From assembly GCA_964577665.1 (NCBI GenBank), contig CAZOBD010000002.1, forward strand, positions 8,873-72,872: 64,000 nucleotides of DNA. The letters run 5' to 3'. Shown in pieces: positions 60,589 to 64,000 of the stretch. Each line of letters begins with the position of its first letter. Positions within the stretch are counted from its first letter, which is position 1. The translations under genes and the position numbers were made by a program. The notes beneath the pieces are model-generated. The model saw only the letters and a list, made by a program, of their open reading frames with translations. It was not told the DNA's origin and made no database searches. Source of the DNA: CAYVTD01 sp964577665. Its GTDB lineage: Bacteria > Bacteroidota > Ignavibacteria > Kapaibacteriales > UBA2268.

Positions 60589-60774
60589 CTAAAAACCTGC
60601 ATCCCGCCTGTTTATTTCCTGTACTTCCATTCTGATACTTTTAGCAAAAGAGCGTATATCCTGCATTTTTTTTCTCAGGCGGACACCGGCAGATTTATTG
60701 CCCTTTTTATAAAACTTCTCGAAATCTTTTCTTGCGCTCTCTACAATCTCTAAAAGCTCGTTGAAGCGCTTCAT
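60589..60774 (-). CDS. histone-H1-like small basic protein
   Basis: The start is MKRFNELLEIVESARKDFEK, a conserved opening in this family; a longer frame to 60804 exists. 61 residues, helical, with KKGNKSAGVRLRKKMQDIRS and a C-terminal EVQEINR. Small Hc1-related DNA-binding proteins of this size are typical of Bacteroidota. It probably compacts DNA. Monocistronic, convergent with the 59564 gene and divergent from polA. Confidence 0.8.
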   Translation of the reverse strand: MKRFNELLEIVESARKDFEKFYKKGNKSAGVRLRKKMQDIRSFAKSIRMEVQEINRRDAGF

Positions 60775-61022
60775 ATAGTCATCGTTATTATTTTGCAGCG
60801 TCATTTTATTTTCGATTAATTAAACAACATAATTAATTTTCAATATCATATCTCACATATTATTTAATATTCAAATAATATAATACAATTTACTAAACAA
60901 TGAAATATATTTCATCTCACATTTCTACATAAATATAATAATTTTTTTATAATTAAAAAATAGGTATTCTCTTAAAAAAATATTATCTTTCCATTTATAC
61001 TCTTATTCAGGAAAGGAAGAAA

Positions 61023-63860
61023 ATGAAAAAACTTTATTTAATTGACGGAATGTCGGTTGTTTTCAGGGCTTATCACGCCATGTCACGCTCAGGTCTTCAA
61101 TCGCCTTCCGGCGAACCGACTTTTGCAGTATTTGCCTTTGCAAATATTCTAACTACACTCTTGGAAAAAGAAAATCCCGAACATCTTGCCGTAGTTTTCG
61201 ATACCCGCGAGCCGACTTTCAGACATGAAAAATATCCCGAATATAAAGCGAACCGCGATGAATTCCCCGAAGACTTAGAGCCTCAGCTCGAGCGTATTAA
61301 AGAACTGATTGACTATTTGAAAATTCCCCGAATCGAAAAACCGGGTTTTGAAGCCGATGATATTATCGGCACACTTGCCGATAGGGCTTCTAAGCAGGGT
61401 ATTGAAGTTGCCTGCCTTACAAATGATAAAGACTATTACCAGCTTATTAACGATAACATCAGTATTTATAAACCGGGCAAAAATGCAGGGGAGTTCGCTA
61501 TAATCAGCTACGAAGGAGTAGAAGAAAAATTTGGTGTCCGACCGGAGCAGGTCATAGACGTTATGGCTTTGACAGGTGATTCTTCTGATAATATCCCCGG
61601 AGTGAAGGGTATCGGTCCTAAAACGGCTGGTCCCCTCGTAAAGCAGTTCGGCTCTCTGGAAAATCTTTATGAACATCTGGAAGAAATCCAAAAACCTGCT
61701 GTAAAAAATAAGCTCGAAGCCAATAAAGAAAATGCTTTCCTTTCCAAATATCTTGTAACTATCATCCGTAATGTAAAAACTGAATTACAGCTAAATGACA
61801 TCACAAAAAACACTCCCGACTTTGAAAAACTGATAGCGCTTTTTAAACAGCTCGGCTTTAATACTTTGACTCAAAAATGGTTTGAAAAATCATTGAAAGA
61901 AGTAAGCAGCAGCGAAGCCCGAAAGATTGAAGAAATAAAGGAGCAGAATTCGGGAAAAAAGTTCGACACAAAAAAAGTAAAATATCGCCTGATAGACGAT
62001 GGGACATTATTCAATAAAATACTTAAAGAAATCAGAAACGCTAAGCTCCTTTCGGTAGATCTTGAGACAAGCTCACTGAACAGAACTTCATGCGAAATCG
62101 CAGGTATTGCCCTTAGTATTGCTGAAAACACCGGATATTATATCCCGGTTTACGGATTCCCTTTCGGCGAAAAACCGGCAGAAAAAAAACAATCGGAAGG
62201 TCTTTTTGCAGATGAGAAAGATACTGAAAAAATAAAAAAAGAAAATAAATACAAAGCCCTCGAAACAGGTTTTGTCTTAGGAAAACTGAAAGAAATTCTG
62301 GAATCCGGCAGCATCGGAAAATGCGGACAGAATCTAAAGTTCGATGCCTATATTTTAAAAAGATACGGCATTAACCTCCGCCCTGTTGTTTTCGACAGCA
62401 TGATAGCATCTTATGTGCTCAACAGCGATGAACAGCATAATCTGACGGCTCTTTCCCAAAAATGGCTGGATTACACACCTATTCCTATTTCAACACTGAT
62501 AGGAGAGAAAAAAGCTTCGCAAAAATCAATGAAGGACATTGATCCTGCTCTTATTGCCGATTATGCCTGCGAAGACGCAGACCTTGCTTTGAAACTCAGG
62601 AACAAAATGCATCCGGAACTCGTTAAGCATGATTTAGTAAAACTTGCTGAAGAAATCGAATTTCCCCTGATCGAAACACTTACCGACATGGAATATAACG
62701 GGGCAGCTATCGACAAAGACGCTCTGGAAGAATTTTCGCATGAAATTAAAAGGGAAACAGCCCGCCTGACCGAAGAAATTCATAAGGAGGCAGGTACAGA
62801 ATTTAATATTGATTCCACAAAACAGCTTGCACACGTTCTTTTTGAAAAGCTGATGATTCCGCCCCTCAGAAAAACAAAAACGGGATACAGCACCGACGCG
62901 GCAGTCTTAACAGAACTTGCAAAACTTTACCCCATTGCAAATATGATAATTGATTACAGGCAGCTAATGAAGCTGAAATCCACTTATGTAGATGCTCTTC
63001 CAAAACTAATCAATCCCAATACAGGGAGGCTGCATACAACATACAACCAAACTGTGGCAAGTACGGGAAGGCTTTCAAGTACCGATCCTAATCTGCAGAA
63101 CATCCCCATAAGAACGGAAATGGGCAGAAAAATCCGCAAAGCTTTTGTACCCCAGTTTCCCGACAGGACTATTCTTTCGGCAGATTACTCACAGGTAGAG
63201 CTTAGAATTATGGCTTACTACAGCGGCGATAAACACCTTAAGGAGGCTTTCATCGAAGGTCTGGACATACACTCAGCCACAGCAGCAGTGCTGTTTGACA
63301 CTGATCTGGAAAAAGTTGACCAGAACATGCGCCGTACTGCAAAAACGGTTAATTTCGGTATCATGTACGGGCTCGGTCCTTTCGGACTTTCACAGAGGCT
63401 TGACATTGAAAGAAGCGAAGCACAAAATATTATTGATAATTATTTTGATAAGTATCCCGGCATAAAAAAATATATAGACGAGACCATAGAAAGCACAAAG
63501 AAAAAGGGCTATGCAGAAACTATGAAAGGCAGACGAAGGTATTTCCCGGATATTACAAGCCGCAACAGAAACAAAAGAACTGCAGCCGAGCGTGCTGCCA
63601 TAAATATGCCTATTCAGGGAACAGCTTCCGATATGATGAAAATTGCAATGCTGTGCGTGGATGCCCGAATGAAAAGGGAAAAAATGAAATCACTTATGAT
63701 GCTTCAGGTACACGACGAACTTGTCTTTGAGGCTTTTAATGACGAACTTGACGAACTGACCGAACTTGTAAAATATGAAATGGAAAGGGCGCTTCCTCTC
63801 GGAGAAATTCCCGTTGTAGTGGATACCGGAGCAGGTGAAAACTGGTATAAAGCACATTGA
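61023..63860 (+). CDS. polA: DNA polymerase I
   Basis: 945 residues with all three domains. The 5'-3' nuclease domain is at about 1-290 (VVFDTREPTFRHEKYPEYKA, GDSSDNIPGVKGIGPKTA). The 3'-5' exonuclease is at about 330-530 and looks active: DLETSSLN keeps both acids, GQNLKFD and DYACEDADLAL supply the rest. The polymerase is at about 555-945 with motif A LSADYSQVELRIMAYYSG, motif B RRTAKTVNFGIMYGLGPFG and motif C LQVHDELVFE. AGGAAAGGAAG precedes the ATG. Used in Okazaki fragment maturation and repair. Confidence 0.97.
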   Translation: MKKLYLIDGMSVVFRAYHAMSRSGLQSPSGEPTFAVFAFANILTTLLEKENPEHLAVVFDTREPTFRHEKYPEYKANRDEFPEDLEPQLERIKELIDYLKIPRIEKPGFEADDIIGTLADRASKQGIEVACLTNDKDYYQLINDNISIYKPGKNAGEFAIISYEGVEEKFGVRPEQVIDVMALTGDSSDNIPGVKGIGPKTAGPLVKQFGSLENLYEHLEEIQKPAVKNKLEANKENAFLSKYLVTIIRNVKTELQLNDITKNTPDFEKLIALFKQLGFNTLTQKWFEKSLKEVSSSEARKIEEIKEQNSGKKFDTKKVKYRLIDDGTLFNKILKEIRNAKLLSVDLETSSLNRTSCEIAGIALSIAENTGYYIPVYGFPFGEKPAEKKQSEGLFADEKDTEKIKKENKYKALETGFVLGKLKEILESGSIGKCGQNLKFDAYILKRYGINLRPVVFDSMIASYVLNSDEQHNLTALSQKWLDYTPIPISTLIGEKKASQKSMKDIDPALIADYACEDADLALKLRNKMHPELVKHDLVKLAEEIEFPLIETLTDMEYNGAAIDKDALEEFSHEIKRETARLTEEIHKEAGTEFNIDSTKQLAHVLFEKLMIPPLRKTKTGYSTDAAVLTELAKLYPIANMIIDYRQLMKLKSTYVDALPKLINPNTGRLHTTYNQTVASTGRLSSTDPNLQNIPIRTEMGRKIRKAFVPQFPDRTILSADYSQVELRIMAYYSGDKHLKEAFIEGLDIHSATAAVLFDTDLEKVDQNMRRTAKTVNFGIMYGLGPFGLSQRLDIERSEAQNIIDNYFDKYPGIKKYIDETIESTKKKGYAETMKGRRRYFPDITSRNRNKRTAAERAAINMPIQGTASDMMKIAMLCVDARMKREKMKSLMMLQVHDELVFEAFNDELDELTELVKYEMERALPLGEIPVVVDTGAGENWYKAH

Positions 63861-63922
63861 TTTACCCGAAATGTTCATAAAGATATAAATTTTTTCATCC
63901 TATTCAAACTCAGTTTGACTGC

Positions 63923-64000
63923 AGATTGCTTCGCCGCTTCGCTCCTCGCAATGACGAAACAAATGAGATGCGAAAACTATGCGTCGTCATTGCGAGCAGC
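63923..64000. repeat. GAGGAGCGAAG repeat pair at the window end
   Basis: AGATTGCTTCGCCGCTTCGC, continuing to CTCGCAATGACG (63923-63956), is inverted relative to the copy at 55811. A second copy in the opposite orientation begins at about 63982 (TCGTCATTGCGAGCAGC) and is cut by the window edge, so the pair forms a large inverted repeat. Confidence 0.7.

Overview
The window looks like a chromosomal piece of a Bacteroidota/Chlorobiota-type (FCB group) bacterium. The main reasons are two very large secreted proteins with type IX secretion (T9SS) C-terminal sorting domains (42382-45939 and 55864-59415), a PorV/PorQ-family outer-membrane protein, a TonB-dependent receptor with an N-terminal carboxypeptidase-regulatory-like domain, a histone-H1-like small protein, and A/T-rich leaders (such as AATAATAATATG) in place of Shine-Dalgarno sites on many genes. 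The lineage is an inference; there is no rRNA here to settle it. Four runs of exactly 100 Ns are scaffold gaps (15168-15267, 49019-49118, 50559-50658, 51812-51911).

Layout. 1-3130: end of a sugar/polysaccharide locus (glycosyltransferase tail, GDP-mannose dehydratase, GDP-fucose synthase, class II aldolase-like protein). 4251-7354: a Wsp-like chemosensory pair (CheW with a Cys-rich N-terminus, CheA-receiver hybrid). 7531-9839: methyltransferase and pyruvate kinase. 9840-14891: accessory island with three PIN-toxin modules, one broken, small orphan genes and repeated intergenic elements, plus a TPR/AraC transmembrane regulator. 15986-21934: sensor kinase, lipoprotein, Ppx/GppA, PrmA, KdsC-type phosphatase, YtxH and DUF948-like envelope proteins. 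22071-26288: outer-membrane uptake operon (porin, His-rich membrane protein, TonB receptor). 26300-29944: decayed zone with relics of a carboxyltransferase, an integrase and a transposase around tRNA-Thr, then a Phd/VapC-type pair. 30226-33541: gatE-gatD, an archaeal-type tRNA amidotransferase. 33732-42250: PorQ-like protein, thioesterase, DUF6485, HD hydrolase, TauE-like permease, TPR-fused GT-C enzyme, ParB/ParA, NUDIX. 42382-48827: T9SS cargo, OmpA protein, Mpg glycosylase. 49436-53923: an orphan FN3-like gene between two repeat arrays, an ABC-F ATPase and MiaB. 53924-55860: repeat-rich stretch around a GT4 glycosyltransferase. 55864-63860: second T9SS cargo, a secreted hypothetical protein, histone-like protein and DNA polymerase I.

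The most unusual non-coding signal is a family of tandem arrays with a strict 21-bp period (3300-3640, 15031-15345, 15371-15545, 48980-49175). Their units differ widely, yet each carries a version of one nonamer, ATCA(G/T)A(A/T)GC, once per 21 bp and in either orientation. A fifth array (50433-50804) has a 42-bp period, twice 21, and each unit holds a palindrome whose asymmetric core flips orientation along the array. All lie upstream of a plus-strand gene. 21 bp is two turns of B-DNA, so the nonamer would recur on one helical face. No CRISPR array, rRNA, complete insertion sequence or prophage was seen.
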